Origin: Zwartia hollandica
GTDB lineage: Bacteria > Pseudomonadota > Gammaproteobacteria > Burkholderiales > Burkholderiaceae_B
Direction of reading: 5' to 3'
DNA: 64,000 bases
Assembly: GCF_019923725.1 (NCBI RefSeq)
Contig: NZ_JAHXRI010000001.1
Location: forward strand, 124,001 to 188,000
Positions 1 to 8,282 of this stretch are shown here, piece by piece. The notes below the pieces were generated by a model, which was given only the letters and a program-made list of their open reading frames with translations, ran no database searches and was not told the DNA's origin. Positions within the stretch are counted from its first letter, which is position 1. Each line of letters begins with the position of its first letter. The position numbers were made by a program, and so were the translations under genes.

Positions 1-1
1 C

Positions 2-877
2 ACACCTGGTTACAGCTTTTGCGGAAATTTTTTTGATTTTTCTTATGACTCTGCTGATCAGGATCACTCGATAGTCCACGTCGCACCGGAAGGGCAGAGT
101 GTGGGGGTAGATGGGCAGATCCACACCGTTGTACAGGCGATTCTTGCTGATATGGGACTAGCGACTTGTTTGCGCTACAACATCGGAGATCGCCATCGTA
201 CGGCGACTGTTTCGCTGTCGCTACAATTTACCGGAGCTGAGCCACGAGGTAATCTCGTCGCGACAAGCTATTCTCAAGCGCATTTGCGAGGCGTGCAAGG
301 TCGTCAGGGTATTAGTCAAACGCGGTTGATGAGTGGTGATGATCTGGTGGCGATTGGGAGTGCCGCCTTCATGATTTTGCCGATGCCTGAGGGGACAATC
401 TTGCCTCCGGTCCCCTGGGTCGCGCAAAAGCCGCCCGCTAACCCCCCGCTTGACCTCACGAGCCTGAATGGAACTGAGCAGTGGATACTTGACCGTGTAC
501 GACAGTCGGTGCAAGAGACGCAGCAGACAGGACAAAATTTCTTATCGCATTTTTTAAATTTGTATCCCCGTTCGTCCGAAACAGGAGCCGAATGTGATGT
601 ACAGAATGGACCCCACATCGGCAATCGAGTTGGACATGTGCAAGGAGGCATTATTCTTGCGATTGGTATGGTTTGTGCGAGGGCCGCACTGGGGGACGAG
701 TGGTTGCTGTCAGGTGTTACCGCAACTTATATCAGTCCAGGCGAAGGCGAAGTCATTGGGGCCCAGGCTGTGATTATTCATCGTGGTCGAATGACGGCGG
801 TGGTAAAAACATCGGTCAGATCGGGGTCTGGAAAGCTTGCACTGGAAGTGCTGTCTACGCACGCCCGTCGAGTCTAG
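2..877 (+). CDS. PaaI-type acyl-CoA thioesterase, 5' partial
   Basis: The frame is open to the left edge (codons read from base 2 without a stop), so the true start lies outside the window; a GTG at 101 is only an internal candidate. The visible part looks like two hot-dog folds in tandem. The first has the segment VGVDGQIHTVVQAILADMGLA, with the second half carrying GNRVGHVQGGIILAIGMVCA; both match the pattern of the PaaI-like thioesterase family, which hydrolyses acyl-CoA thioesters in the cytoplasm. The substrate cannot be inferred. It converges on and overlaps the acyltransferase on the other strand by 4 bases. Confidence in the fold is good, in the reaction moderate. Confidence 0.7.
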   Translation, partial: TPGYSFCGNFFDFSYDSADQDHSIVHVAPEGQSVGVDGQIHTVVQAILADMGLATCLRYNIGDRHRTATVSLSLQFTGAEPRGNLVATSYSQAHLRGVQGRQGISQTRLMSGDDLVAIGSAAFMILPMPEGTILPPVPWVAQKPPANPPLDLTSLNGTEQWILDRVRQSVQETQQTGQNFLSHFLNLYPRSSETGAECDVQNGPHIGNRVGHVQGGIILAIGMVCARAALGDEWLLSGVTATYISPGEGEVIGAQAVIIHRGRMTAVVKTSVRSGSGKLALEVLSTHARRV

Positions 878-1758
878 TTTCCTGGTAATTGTTTTGTTGC
901 TTTGGTTTTTGGTGTGCGGTAGCGGTTGTAACCCCAAAGGTATTGCTCGGGCATCTTATTTATCATCCCTTCCATTTCTTGGTTGATGATCGTCGCCGCC
1001 GATTGTGCATCATCGGGAAGAGAGGCCTCAAGTCGCTTGTAGTGAAGCAGGTAGCCTTTCCCAACCGCGTTTCTTTCTGCCGCCAGAACAAAAATCGTGG
1101 CTCCTGAAAGCTTCTGCAACCGCTGAACAAGTGTCATGGTGTACGCCGGCTTTCCGAAGAAAGGTGCCCACACCCCTTCGCCGTCAGGAGGAACCTGGTC
1201 CGGTAAGATGCCGATTATCCGCCCGCGCAGTAGGGTTTTGACTAGTGTTCGCACACCACTTTGATTCGCCGGTGCCATCGTCAGTTGACGGCGCGAGCGC
1301 ATTTCGATGATCCAAGCGGTAAGCCATGCCATTCTTGGTGGTCTAAAGAGTACGGTCGCCGGATATCGTGCACCAAAGATAGGGCCTAGCAACTCAAAAC
1401 AGCCGAGATGCGGTGATAGCAATATCACGCCTTTCTCGAGTGCGAGCGCTTCATCGAATTGTTGCCAGTTATCACATTGTAATAATGCATCCAAAGCGGG
1501 TTCGTCGCGTCGAGTCCACCAAAAGGTCATCTCAAACATTAATTGGCCGACGTTAATCATGGCGGCGCGGAGCATCAGCGGGCTGTAGTCTGGATAGGCC
1601 TGACGCAGGTTTCTAGCGGCGGATTCTTTATAGCTCCCTGGTACACACCACGCGATCCATCCAAAAAATCTACCCAACGTCTGAAGTAGCGTCAACGGGA
1701 GAGCGCCAAGCAGCTTAAAGATCACGGTAACAACCGGAGGGCCGATTTTTTGAAGCAT
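874..1758 (-). CDS. LpxL/HtrB-family lipid A (lysophospholipid) acyltransferase
   Basis: An inner-membrane acyltransferase of the LpxL/LpxM family, which transfers an acyl chain from acyl-ACP to lipid A precursors. From the ATG at 1758 the protein has about 294 residues, the usual family length. It begins with a hydrophobic segment (residues 8-40), carries the catalytic H(X)4E motif in SPHLGCFELL (His117, Glu122), and ends with the typical YLWGYNRYR block. An in-frame start at 1836 would add a basic 26-residue leader that family members normally lack. It is divergent from the PLP enzyme at 1900. The exact acceptor position on lipid A cannot be told from sequence alone. Confidence 0.85.
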   Translation of the reverse strand: MLQKIGPPVVTVIFKLLGALPLTLLQTLGRFFGWIAWCVPGSYKESAARNLRQAYPDYSPLMLRAAMINVGQLMFEMTFWWTRRDEPALDALLQCDNWQQFDEALALEKGVILLSPHLGCFELLGPIFGARYPATVLFRPPRMAWLTAWIIEMRSRRQLTMAPANQSGVRTLVKTLLRGRIIGILPDQVPPDGEGVWAPFFGKPAYTMTLVQRLQKLSGATIFVLAAERNAVGKGYLLHYKRLEASLPDDAQSAATIINQEMEGMINKMPEQYLWGYNRYRTPKTKATKQLPGN

Positions 1759-1842
1759 GTTGTGTAAACGTAATTTATAAGGAAGCAAAGAGGAGCGTTT
1801 GTGTCGCGATCGCACACTTTTGACGCAACAGGCCACATCATA

Positions 1843-1867
1843 ATGCCTTAACGATAAAATAAGGCAT
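1843..1867. promoter_or_regulatory. 8-bp perfect inverted repeat between divergent genes
   Basis: ATGCCTTA at 1843-1850 is repeated in inverted orientation as TAAGGCAT at 1860-1867, with a 9-base A-rich spacer. It lies between the divergent acyltransferase and PLP-enzyme genes, 32 bases before the ATG at 1900. This could be an operator or an mRNA hairpin in the leader; no run of T follows, so it is not a terminator. Confidence 0.4.
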
Positions 1868-1899
1868 CGAGCCCTCTCTAACCTTTCTTGGATCTATTC

Positions 1900-3030
1900 A
1901 TGAAGCTGTCTGATCTTATTACGCCCGTTGCCTTGATTGATGTCAAACGTATGCAACAAAATATTGACCGCATGCAGTCACAGACAAATCGGCTTGGCGT
2001 GGCGTTTCGACCACACGTGAAAACTTCAAAGTGTGTTGAAGTGACACAGGCCCAAGTCCAGGCGGGAGCCCGAGGAATTACTGTTTCAACACTGAAAGAA
2101 GCAGAACAGTTTTTTGATGCGGGGGTACATGACATTCTCTATGCTGTGGGAATCGCTGGGAATAAGCTGCCCCAAGCGGCTGCGCTCCTAAGCAAAGGTT
2201 GCGACTTAAAAATATTGACTGATAGCGTGCCAAGCGCGCAGGCGATTGTTGATTTTGCAAATGCGAAGGGTCTCGTTTTTAAGGTACTCATTGAGATTGA
2301 TACCGATGATCATCGTTCGGGGATCAAGCCGGATGCGGCATCCTTATTGAACGTCGCAAAAGTGCTTGCTGATGGTGGGATGGCTATTCACGGTGTGATG
2401 ACGCACGCTGGCTCAAGTTACGATCTCAACACGCCTGAATCCTTGGCAAACATGGCAGAGCAAGAGCGCTCAGGATGCGTGCATGCTGCTGAGCGCCTCC
2501 GTGCCGCAGGCTTTGCTTGCCCCGTGGTAAGTGTTGGGTCAACGCCCACCGCCTTGGCGGCCAGAAGTCTAGATGGAGTGACTGAAGTGCGGGCCGGCGT
2601 CTACGTTTTCTTTGATCTGGTTATGCATAACGTGGGTGTATGCGACATTGAGGATATCGCGTTAAGTGTGCTGACGACAGTGATTGGTCACCAAGAGGAG
2701 AAGGGCTGGGCGATCGTTGATGCGGGATGGATGGCGATGAGTCGAGATCGTGGCACACAAAAGCAAACAACAGATTATGGTTATGGTCAGGTCTGTGATG
2801 AGAGTGGTAACGCGCTAAAGGGCTATGTTATCTCCGGTGCAAACCAAGAACATGGCATTATCTCTCGGGCTGGTGAGCCTGATTTAGACATCGTAAAGCG
2901 ATTCCCTGTGGGGACTCAGCTTCGTGTCTTGCCAAATCATGCCTGCGCCACAGGCGCTCAGTTTCCGGAGTATCAAGCGCTAGCGGCTACCGGTGCTGTG
3001 ACGACTTGGAGTCGTTTTTACGGTTGGTAA
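1900..3030 (+). CDS. PLP-dependent D-threonine aldolase / D-serine dehydratase (DSD1-like)
   Basis: A fold-type III PLP enzyme with an alanine racemase-like N-terminal barrel and a D-serine dehydratase-like C-terminal domain. The PLP lysine is Lys41 in RPHVKTSK. The metal ligands near the C-terminus are His347 and Cys349 in LPNHACAT, the pattern of D-threonine aldolase and eukaryotic-type D-serine dehydratase. The product would cleave D-threonine to glycine and acetaldehyde or dehydrate D-serine; the two cannot be separated by eye. The ATG at 1900 gives 376 residues beginning MKLSDLITP; a TTG four codons upstream is a weaker start. Neither has a clear Shine-Dalgarno sequence. Confidence 0.85.
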   Translation: MKLSDLITPVALIDVKRMQQNIDRMQSQTNRLGVAFRPHVKTSKCVEVTQAQVQAGARGITVSTLKEAEQFFDAGVHDILYAVGIAGNKLPQAAALLSKGCDLKILTDSVPSAQAIVDFANAKGLVFKVLIEIDTDDHRSGIKPDAASLLNVAKVLADGGMAIHGVMTHAGSSYDLNTPESLANMAEQERSGCVHAAERLRAAGFACPVVSVGSTPTALAARSLDGVTEVRAGVYVFFDLVMHNVGVCDIEDIALSVLTTVIGHQEEKGWAIVDAGWMAMSRDRGTQKQTTDYGYGQVCDESGNALKGYVISGANQEHGIISRAGEPDLDIVKRFPVGTQLRVLPNHACATGAQFPEYQALAATGAVTTWSRFYGW

Positions 3031-3075
3031 GCCTGATCAAAATAGCTATGCGGTGATCTGCGGATTGAACTGTAT

Positions 3076-3091
3076 TGTGACTTGCATCACA
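3076..3091. promoter_or_regulatory. CRP/Vfr-type operator ahead of the Tad operon
   Basis: The 16-base element TGTGA-CTTGCA-TCACA is a perfect match to the CRP consensus TGTGA-N6-TCACA. It is centred about 42 bases before the ATG of the first pilus gene and lies in the only intergenic gap of the ten-gene operon. The motif is seen directly; binding by a cAMP-CRP-family protein is inference. I see no convincing -10 hexamer at the spacing expected for class II activation, so it might act as a repressor site. Confidence 0.55.
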
Positions 3092-3119
3092 CTCATCACA
3101 CGTTAATTCATGTGGTGAG
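3092..3119 (+). promoter_or_regulatory. Hairpin covering the ribosome binding site of the first Tad gene
   Basis: CTCATCACACG (3092-3102) can pair with CATGTGGTGAG (3109-3119) around a six-base loop, TTAATT: ten pairs including one T-G wobble, and one C/A mismatch. The 3' arm contains GGTGAG, the apparent Shine-Dalgarno of the ATG at 3126. If it forms in mRNA it would hide the ribosome binding site of the pilin gene. It directly abuts the CRP-like palindrome, so a DNA-level role is also possible. Confidence 0.45.
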
Positions 3120-3125
3120 TTATTG

Positions 3126-3425
3126 ATGAGTGCACACTTTCAGTCCAGAAATCTTCAGAAGTCAAAACAACGCGCGCAGAGCGGTCAAGGTATGACCGAG
3201 TACATCATTATCGTCGCGCTTGTCGCCGTCGCGGCGATTGCTGTTTATCAGTACTTTGGCCAGGTGTTGCGCGCACAAACTGCCGCGATTGCCAAGGAGC
3301 TCGCCGGAGAAGACGGCACACAAGAAACGCGTACAGCTAGAACTGCTGCCCAAGGCGCTAAAGAGCAGGCCAAACGCAAATCCCTGAGCGATTTCACTGG
3401 AAACGCGGATAAGGCGAGCAGGTAG
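3126..3425 (+). CDS. Flp/TadE-like pilin subunit (candidate major pilin)
   Basis: A 99-residue protein with a class III (Flp-type) prepilin signature: SG^QGMTEY at residues 19-26, placing the conserved Glu at +5 (Glu25) and Tyr at +6, followed by an unbroken hydrophobic helix to about residue 43. The polar C-terminal half is rich in Ala, Lys and Thr and is longer than in classical Flp pilins, which are usually shorter. A prepilin peptidase would cleave after Gly20. The ATG at 3126 has GGTGAG six bases upstream; a TTG one codon earlier is in frame. First gene of the pilus operon, which suggests the structural subunit. No tight homologue is recognised. Confidence 0.65.
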   Translation: MSAHFQSRNLQKSKQRAQSGQGMTEYIIIVALVAVAAIAVYQYFGQVLRAQTAAIAKELAGEDGTQETRTARTAAQGAKEQAKRKSLSDFTGNADKASR

Positions 3426-3487
3426 GGCTGCGGCAGATCGTGATCTTCAGCAATAAATACTCTGGCTGGCCTCTTAATGCCAGCGCT

Positions 3488-4822
3488 ATGCACCCGCGCG
3501 CCAACCAGCAGAGCGGGCAAGCGCTGCTGGTTGGCGTGGGCATGCTTGCGCTGTGTGCCTTGGCCTGGTTTTTAATGTTGAAGGTGGGTAGCTGGATACA
3601 CAACAAAAGCGCACTGCATCGTGCGACTGATGCGGCCGTTTATAGCGCCGCGCTCATGTACGCGCGCAACCTAAATATTCATGCTTATTTAAACCGAGCG
3701 CAACTAGCACACCAGGTTGCGCAGCTTCACTTGTTTGCGCTTGGATCAGCCGAACGCTTTCGCTCACGTTTGGCGCGACAGTCTACCGTACGAAATCCGC
3801 CGCCGGCATTACTTGGTTTTCGCTTTGGGCCACAGTATGCAGCGGCCTATCTTTCCTCTAAGCGAGGAGGGTCAACCGATACGTTGCATCGTAATGCGCT
3901 GCATCGTGCCTTTAGTCAGCACGATCAATTAATACAGACAGTATTAGAAAACATTCGACAGTCTAGGATTGACACGGCTGCGGAGACGGCACGCGTACTG
4001 AATACAACGCTCGTGGCTAACCTTGGAAAAAATGGTTCTGATGTCAGAGGAAACTCACTCGAAGAACTTGGTGTGAATTATCGTGTGTTGCAAGATGAAA
4101 CCCGAGGCTTTGTGACTAGTCGTCTGACATCGGATGACGAGTGGTATCAAATGTTTCAGGCGGTTAGGAACCGCTATCGATTTCTGGATGATCGCAAGTC
4201 GATCGTCCGCAGCTTCAATGGCATTAATATTCGCTGTCCATGGAGGCAACACCAACTTCGGCGCCGCACAAGCTTGCAACTGTCAAACAACGGAGTTTGG
4301 CAAAGCGAAGAGACCCAGTCTTTCCATGCGGTGCGCTTTAACCGCTATATCGGTTGCTATTACCGAGAGTATCCGATGGGCTGGGCGAAGCTTGAAACGA
4401 GTGTCGATCCAGTGTCTACATCAAGCGCCTTTGATGAAAATGAGCCCATGCAATCATTTACACACAAGCCTTTTTGGCGCTGGGTCGGTGAGCGAGCATG
4501 GACTGGATGGAATCTCTTTGGTGGGTCGAGAAATCCCCTTGCCGCACGTTGGGCGAATCAAGCCCCTGTTGTGTGGCGAAGCAATTCACGGGCTCGTTAT
4601 GCGCGCATCAATCCAGCCAATTCCAAAACCTCAGCGACTCTTGCTATCCAGGTCGTCCAACGCTGGCGTGATTTTCCTAGGTTAAGTTCTTCTGCTGCAG
4701 CCGAGGCGCATTTCGTCAATCCGACTGACGGGACTCGGTCGCGGCCACAGGCGCCCAGTCTCTTCCTGCCGTTTTGGCAAGCGAGATTAGTTCGGGTGCC
4801 AACACGAGGCTTAGACGAATGA
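3488..4822 (+). CDS. TadG-like (Tad domain) pilus-assembly protein
   Basis: A 444-residue protein with one N-terminal transmembrane helix (about residues 11-34) preceded by QQSG^QALLV, then DAAVYSAALMYARNLN, typical of the Flp pilus-assembly TadE/G-like N-terminal domain. The remaining 380 residues are polar and predicted extracytoplasmic; I recognise no domain there. Unlike the flanking pilin-like proteins it has no Glu at +5 after the SGQ motif, so processing is uncertain. In-frame starts are GTG 3440 and ATG 3488; 3488 places the helix at the expected distance. TadG-type proteins are minor pilins or surface-anchored partners. Its stop overlaps the next start in ATGA. Confidence 0.6.
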   Translation: MHPRANQQSGQALLVGVGMLALCALAWFLMLKVGSWIHNKSALHRATDAAVYSAALMYARNLNIHAYLNRAQLAHQVAQLHLFALGSAERFRSRLARQSTVRNPPPALLGFRFGPQYAAAYLSSKRGGSTDTLHRNALHRAFSQHDQLIQTVLENIRQSRIDTAAETARVLNTTLVANLGKNGSDVRGNSLEELGVNYRVLQDETRGFVTSRLTSDDEWYQMFQAVRNRYRFLDDRKSIVRSFNGINIRCPWRQHQLRRRTSLQLSNNGVWQSEETQSFHAVRFNRYIGCYYREYPMGWAKLETSVDPVSTSSAFDENEPMQSFTHKPFWRWVGERAWTGWNLFGGSRNPLAARWANQAPVVWRSNSRARYARINPANSKTSATLAIQVVQRWRDFPRLSSSAAAEAHFVNPTDGTRSRPQAPSLFLPFWQARLVRVPTRGLDE

Positions 4823-5394
4823 CCCTTTCACACCGGCAGAGTGGGCAAGGTCTTACAGAGGCGGTGCTTGCAATTGGTGCCTTGGGTTTGCTTGTGTGCT
4901 GCCTGCACAAGACTGCGAGCCTGCGCCAGCTAACCTTAGGGGCACTGCAAGAAAGCACACTACTTGTTTTTATGGGTGAAGGACGTATCTCCACCGAAAG
5001 CGATGAGGAACGAGCGATAGGAAATCGTAAGGGTTTAGAGAATGAGCTCTTAGGCGGCTTGTCGGGGATGTTGCATCGGGCCACATCCACAAAAACGCGG
5101 GGACACCTCCCACTAGACATGCTTCTTGGCAACGGACGCATTGTCAGTGAAATACACCGATTGAGTTATACGTACCTTGGAACAGGTCAGGCTAAGAGTA
5201 GCCAGTCAGCCCATACCAATATTGCAAACTCACGGCACTTCTGGGGGTCGGTCGCTGGACCTAGCCAGCGTATTGCAATGCAGACAGCTTCCCGAACGGT
5301 TCCTATCGATGCTGTGTGGCGAAGGGGAAAACCAAAAAGCAATTGGCTCGACGGATGGAGTGACGTGGTTCCGCCGGCGCCACGAAAGCGATAG
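4819..5394 (+). CDS. TadE-like minor pilin
   Basis: A 191-residue protein. Residues 7-14 read QSG^QGLTE, a prepilin-type site with Glu at +5, followed by a hydrophobic helix to about residue 29. The rest is polar with no recognised fold. The ATG at 4819 overlaps the upstream stop (ATGA), which argues for translational coupling and against the longer in-frame extension from 4774. By position and motif it is a minor pilin of the Tad system; membership of the TadE family is inferred from the N-terminus only. Confidence 0.6.
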   Translation: MTLSHRQSGQGLTEAVLAIGALGLLVCCLHKTASLRQLTLGALQESTLLVFMGEGRISTESDEERAIGNRKGLENELLGGLSGMLHRATSTKTRGHLPLDMLLGNGRIVSEIHRLSYTYLGTGQAKSSQSAHTNIANSRHFWGSVAGPSQRIAMQTASRTVPIDAVWRRGKPKSNWLDGWSDVVPPAPRKR

Positions 5395-5398
5395 CGTT

Positions 5399-6115
5399 AT
5401 GAAAGCGATCCGTTTCAGTCAAGTCTGCTTACTTGCACTTTGCACCGCAAACATGGTCTCGGTAAAGGCGCATGAGGTGGTGTCGGCTCTTGCGCCGGAC
5501 TTGAAATATCAAGCGGTAGTCGAGCGTATGTGCGTTCAAGGATTTGAGTTGACACTTTACCGACTAACAGGACGCCTGAACATTAGCCGTGCGATGAGTA
5601 AGGTTGCAAGCAGCATTCCTGAGGGCTCGTTGAGCGAGATCGATACAAATTACATGTTGGTGCATTGGGAAAACGACGGAAACCTTGCCTTGATTAGCCT
5701 ATGGGCTGCGTCCGAGTCGTCCGTAGAAGGCTTCTATTCAATACTGATCAATAACAACCGAACCGCATCTCAGGCATCCGCGGCGACTTGTCATGGTGCT
5801 GAGCGACCGCCGACGTCATTGATTGAGTGGATCAACGCATCGATGGGACTTCGCTCGATATTTTTTGCTGTTGATTATGCGCGTACAGCACCGACCTACT
5901 CGATGGTTTACTCAAGCTGGCTGACCTCATCCGCATTGGCTGTCGCGGTCTCTACAGGACTCAAGAGTGCTGGATGGCTTGTTGAGGGCGAGCGACTGGC
6001 AGCTAAGTCAACAAGGCATGCGTACTCGATGCTCGCCACAAAAGCGTTGAGTCAACTTCGTCTCAAGATTCTGGATGCGCACGGACACACAATGCTTTTC
6101 ATCATTAGTCACTAG
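5399..6115 (+). CDS. Unknown secreted protein in Tad operon
   Basis: I do not recognise this 238-residue protein. It starts with a signal peptide (basic MKAIR, then a hydrophobic core, likely cleaved near VKA-HE at residues 24-25). The mature part has three cysteines (residues 42, 46 and 130 by my count from MKAIRF) and no obvious membrane segment. The ATG at 5399 is five bases after the previous stop; the longer open frame upstream overlaps the TadE-like gene and lacks its own signal peptide. The position between the minor pilins and CpaB suggests a periplasmic accessory, perhaps filling a slot often taken by other Tad genes, but that is inference. Confidence 0.6.
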   Translation: MKAIRFSQVCLLALCTANMVSVKAHEVVSALAPDLKYQAVVERMCVQGFELTLYRLTGRLNISRAMSKVASSIPEGSLSEIDTNYMLVHWENDGNLALISLWAASESSVEGFYSILINNNRTASQASAATCHGAERPPTSLIEWINASMGLRSIFFAVDYARTAPTYSMVYSSWLTSSALAVAVSTGLKSAGWLVEGERLAAKSTRHAYSMLATKALSQLRLKILDAHGHTMLFIISH

Positions 6116-6125
6116 GAGCGGGGAA

Positions 6126-6995
6126 ATGCTTTCGAACGAGCGACATAAAAGATGGTTGTTGCTAGCGTTATCTATCGCCCTAGGGTGTTGCTCAGCCTGG
6201 GCGATTGGAAGTCACATCACAAACAAAACGCGTGAGCTTGAGAAACTGAATAGTGTGGAGTATGTGCGTTTGTTAGTGGCCTCGCGCGAGCTAAAGCGCG
6301 ACACGATTATTCAAGCAGAGGACCTCTCGGAACATTCTTTTCAAGCACAAGGTGTTGCCAATGACGCTTTGTTCGCTCATGAAGTCGATGCAGTGATTGG
6401 AAAGCGGTTACGCGCAGATCTTCAGGCCGGTGCGTGGGTCAATGCCAGTGCGCTTGCTGAGCCGGCCGTGCCCACGCTAGCAAAGCGTTTGAAGCCCACC
6501 TTACGCGCGGTGACACTACAGGTAGATCCCGTCAATGCGATGTCTGGGTTGATTAACCCAGGTGACTATATCGATATATTTGTGTCGTTTGAGCATCTCG
6601 GAAAACGTGTCACCGCTCTTCTCTTGAAGTCGGTTGAAGTACTTGCAACAGACCGTATTACAAGCGATACGAGTGTGCGAGAAGATCAGAATGAGTCTCG
6701 ATTCTCAACCATCACCGTCGCGGTGTCCTCGACCGACTCGATTCGACTGGTAGCTGCCAGGCAGAGCGGAGTGATTAGTGCGACGATGAGCGCGGACATT
6801 GCTCCAGAAACCTCCACGGGGCTTGAGCCAGGGCTGGTGAGTTTGGAGCAGATACTTGGTTTGCGTCAAGCCGAGACCAGCGAACCCATTCGGGTCATTT
6901 ATGGAGATCGACTTGAGGGCGATCCCGATGCCTCCGGCTTAGGATTCAATAATCCTGCAGGCGAACACAACAGCAGATTGGATGCGCTTAGATGA
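6126..6995 (+). CDS. cpaB: Flp pilus assembly protein CpaB/RcpC
   Basis: A 289-residue periplasmic protein anchored by an N-terminal helix (residues 8-24). It carries a SAF-type domain (VRLLVASRELKRDTII...), followed by the CpaB/RcpC core with GDYIDIFVSF and a C-terminal IRVIYGDR. CpaB works with the secretin in the outer-membrane part of the Tad apparatus. The ATG at 6126 follows AGGAGCGGGGA, a strong ribosome binding site; the longer frame starting at 6075 overlaps the previous gene. Its stop overlaps the secretin start (ATGA). Confidence 0.85.
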   Translation: MLSNERHKRWLLLALSIALGCCSAWAIGSHITNKTRELEKLNSVEYVRLLVASRELKRDTIIQAEDLSEHSFQAQGVANDALFAHEVDAVIGKRLRADLQAGAWVNASALAEPAVPTLAKRLKPTLRAVTLQVDPVNAMSGLINPGDYIDIFVSFEHLGKRVTALLLKSVEVLATDRITSDTSVREDQNESRFSTITVAVSSTDSIRLVAARQSGVISATMSADIAPETSTGLEPGLVSLEQILGLRQAETSEPIRVIYGDRLEGDPDASGLGFNNPAGEHNSRLDALR

Positions 6996-8278
6996 AACAC
7001 AGTTTGTTTGGAGGCTCGGCACTGGTATTGACATTACTGTGTGCAATGGCGTGTGCCAGTCCGGTACGCGATATCGAGCTTGAGGTGGGCGCATCCTTCG
7101 TTATCCGACATCCTAGCATTCAGCGTATTGCAGTCGGTAATAGTCAGGTCGTACAGGCATCAGCACTTAGTCCTTCCGAGGGAATTCTGTTTGGCAAACG
7201 CAGTGGCACAACAACTGTTACCGCGTGGATATCTGAGACCGCACATGTGGTCTACCGAGTTCAGGTCAGACCCGAAGGACATAGTCGTGTGTTAAAGGAC
7301 GCGATGGCAATACTTAGCGCCATTCCAGGCGCCCGAGCTACGCTGGTTTCGGGTCGACTAATTATTGAAGGAGTCGACCTGTCGGATAAGGAACAGGCGA
7401 CGATTTCGCGCTTGGTTGCACGCTATCCAGACTTGCTGGAGTTTACCAATCACTCAGACTGGGATCGAATGGTGATGTTAGATGTGCAAGTGATTGAAAT
7501 TCCAACGGCTCGCATGCGCGAGCTTGGAGTGCGTTGGGACACCAACGCCTCTCTTGGTATGCAATCAACCCGATTCGCGTTGACGGCGCTCGTTTCGGCG
7601 CGACTTGCAGCGTTATCAAAGGCAGGAGAGGCGGTTGTGCTTGCGCAGCCTCAACTGCTTGCACGTAGTGGATCGACTGCGAGCTTCTCTGCTGGCGGCG
7701 AGGTCCCTTACACGACACAAGATAAAGACGGAAAGGCGCATACGACCTTTAAAAAGTACGGTGTTCATTTGAATATCACACCACACGTTGGCAAGAATCT
7801 TGGAGTGCGGTCAAAGATCGAAATCGAAGTGAGCACGGTGGATCAAAGTTTGGCCTCGGCAGCAGGACCTGCACTAAAGGTCAGACGAGCCTCCACAGAT
7901 TTCAATGTGCGCTCTGGACAGACGCTTGTTCTTGGCGGATTTATTTCGCGCGAGCGCACTCAGGAGAGCGAGGGAGTGCCAGGTTTGTCCGAAGTTCCGG
8001 TTTTAGGTCATCTTTTCGGGGTTAATCGCGCACATCGCACACAAACCGAACTCGCCATATTCGTGACGCCAATCGTAGTGGATGCAACCAATGCTGACTT
8101 GTTGCAGCGAACGTCTAATGCGAAAGCGCTCTTGGATAGTAACTTTCCTGAAGGGGTTAGGCTCAATAACGCTGTTCGCGCGGAGGTCAAAGAGAAAGCG
8201 CTCGATATTTTCGATAGTCAGTGGGGTCCTTTGCCGAGCGAGTCGGGGACCCCTCCATTCGCGGACCAGTGGGAGTAG
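6992..8278 (+). CDS. cpaC: Tad/Flp pilus secretin CpaC (RcpA)
   Basis: A 428-residue outer-membrane secretin. After a signal peptide (cleavage near ACA-SP) comes the N-terminal pilus-formation domain (residues 28-95), then a BON-like region and the secretin core, with VPGLSEVPVLGHLFG and the C-terminal signature TELAIFVTPIVV. It would form the gated ring through which the pilus crosses the outer membrane. It overlaps cpaB by four bases and is followed four bases later by the ATPase gene. Length is normal for the family. Confidence 0.9.
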   Translation: MKHSLFGGSALVLTLLCAMACASPVRDIELEVGASFVIRHPSIQRIAVGNSQVVQASALSPSEGILFGKRSGTTTVTAWISETAHVVYRVQVRPEGHSRVLKDAMAILSAIPGARATLVSGRLIIEGVDLSDKEQATISRLVARYPDLLEFTNHSDWDRMVMLDVQVIEIPTARMRELGVRWDTNASLGMQSTRFALTALVSARLAALSKAGEAVVLAQPQLLARSGSTASFSAGGEVPYTTQDKDGKAHTTFKKYGVHLNITPHVGKNLGVRSKIEIEVSTVDQSLASAAGPALKVRRASTDFNVRSGQTLVLGGFISRERTQESEGVPGLSEVPVLGHLFGVNRAHRTQTELAIFVTPIVVDATNADLLQRTSNAKALLDSNFPEGVRLNNAVRAEVKEKALDIFDSQWGPLPSESGTPPFADQWE

Positions 8279-8282
8279 GATC

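Noticed and set aside
4134-4685. 183-residue plus-strand frame inside the TadG-like gene
   Set aside because: It overlaps a longer gene in the same direction with the Tad domain, and its own sequence has no motif or start signal.
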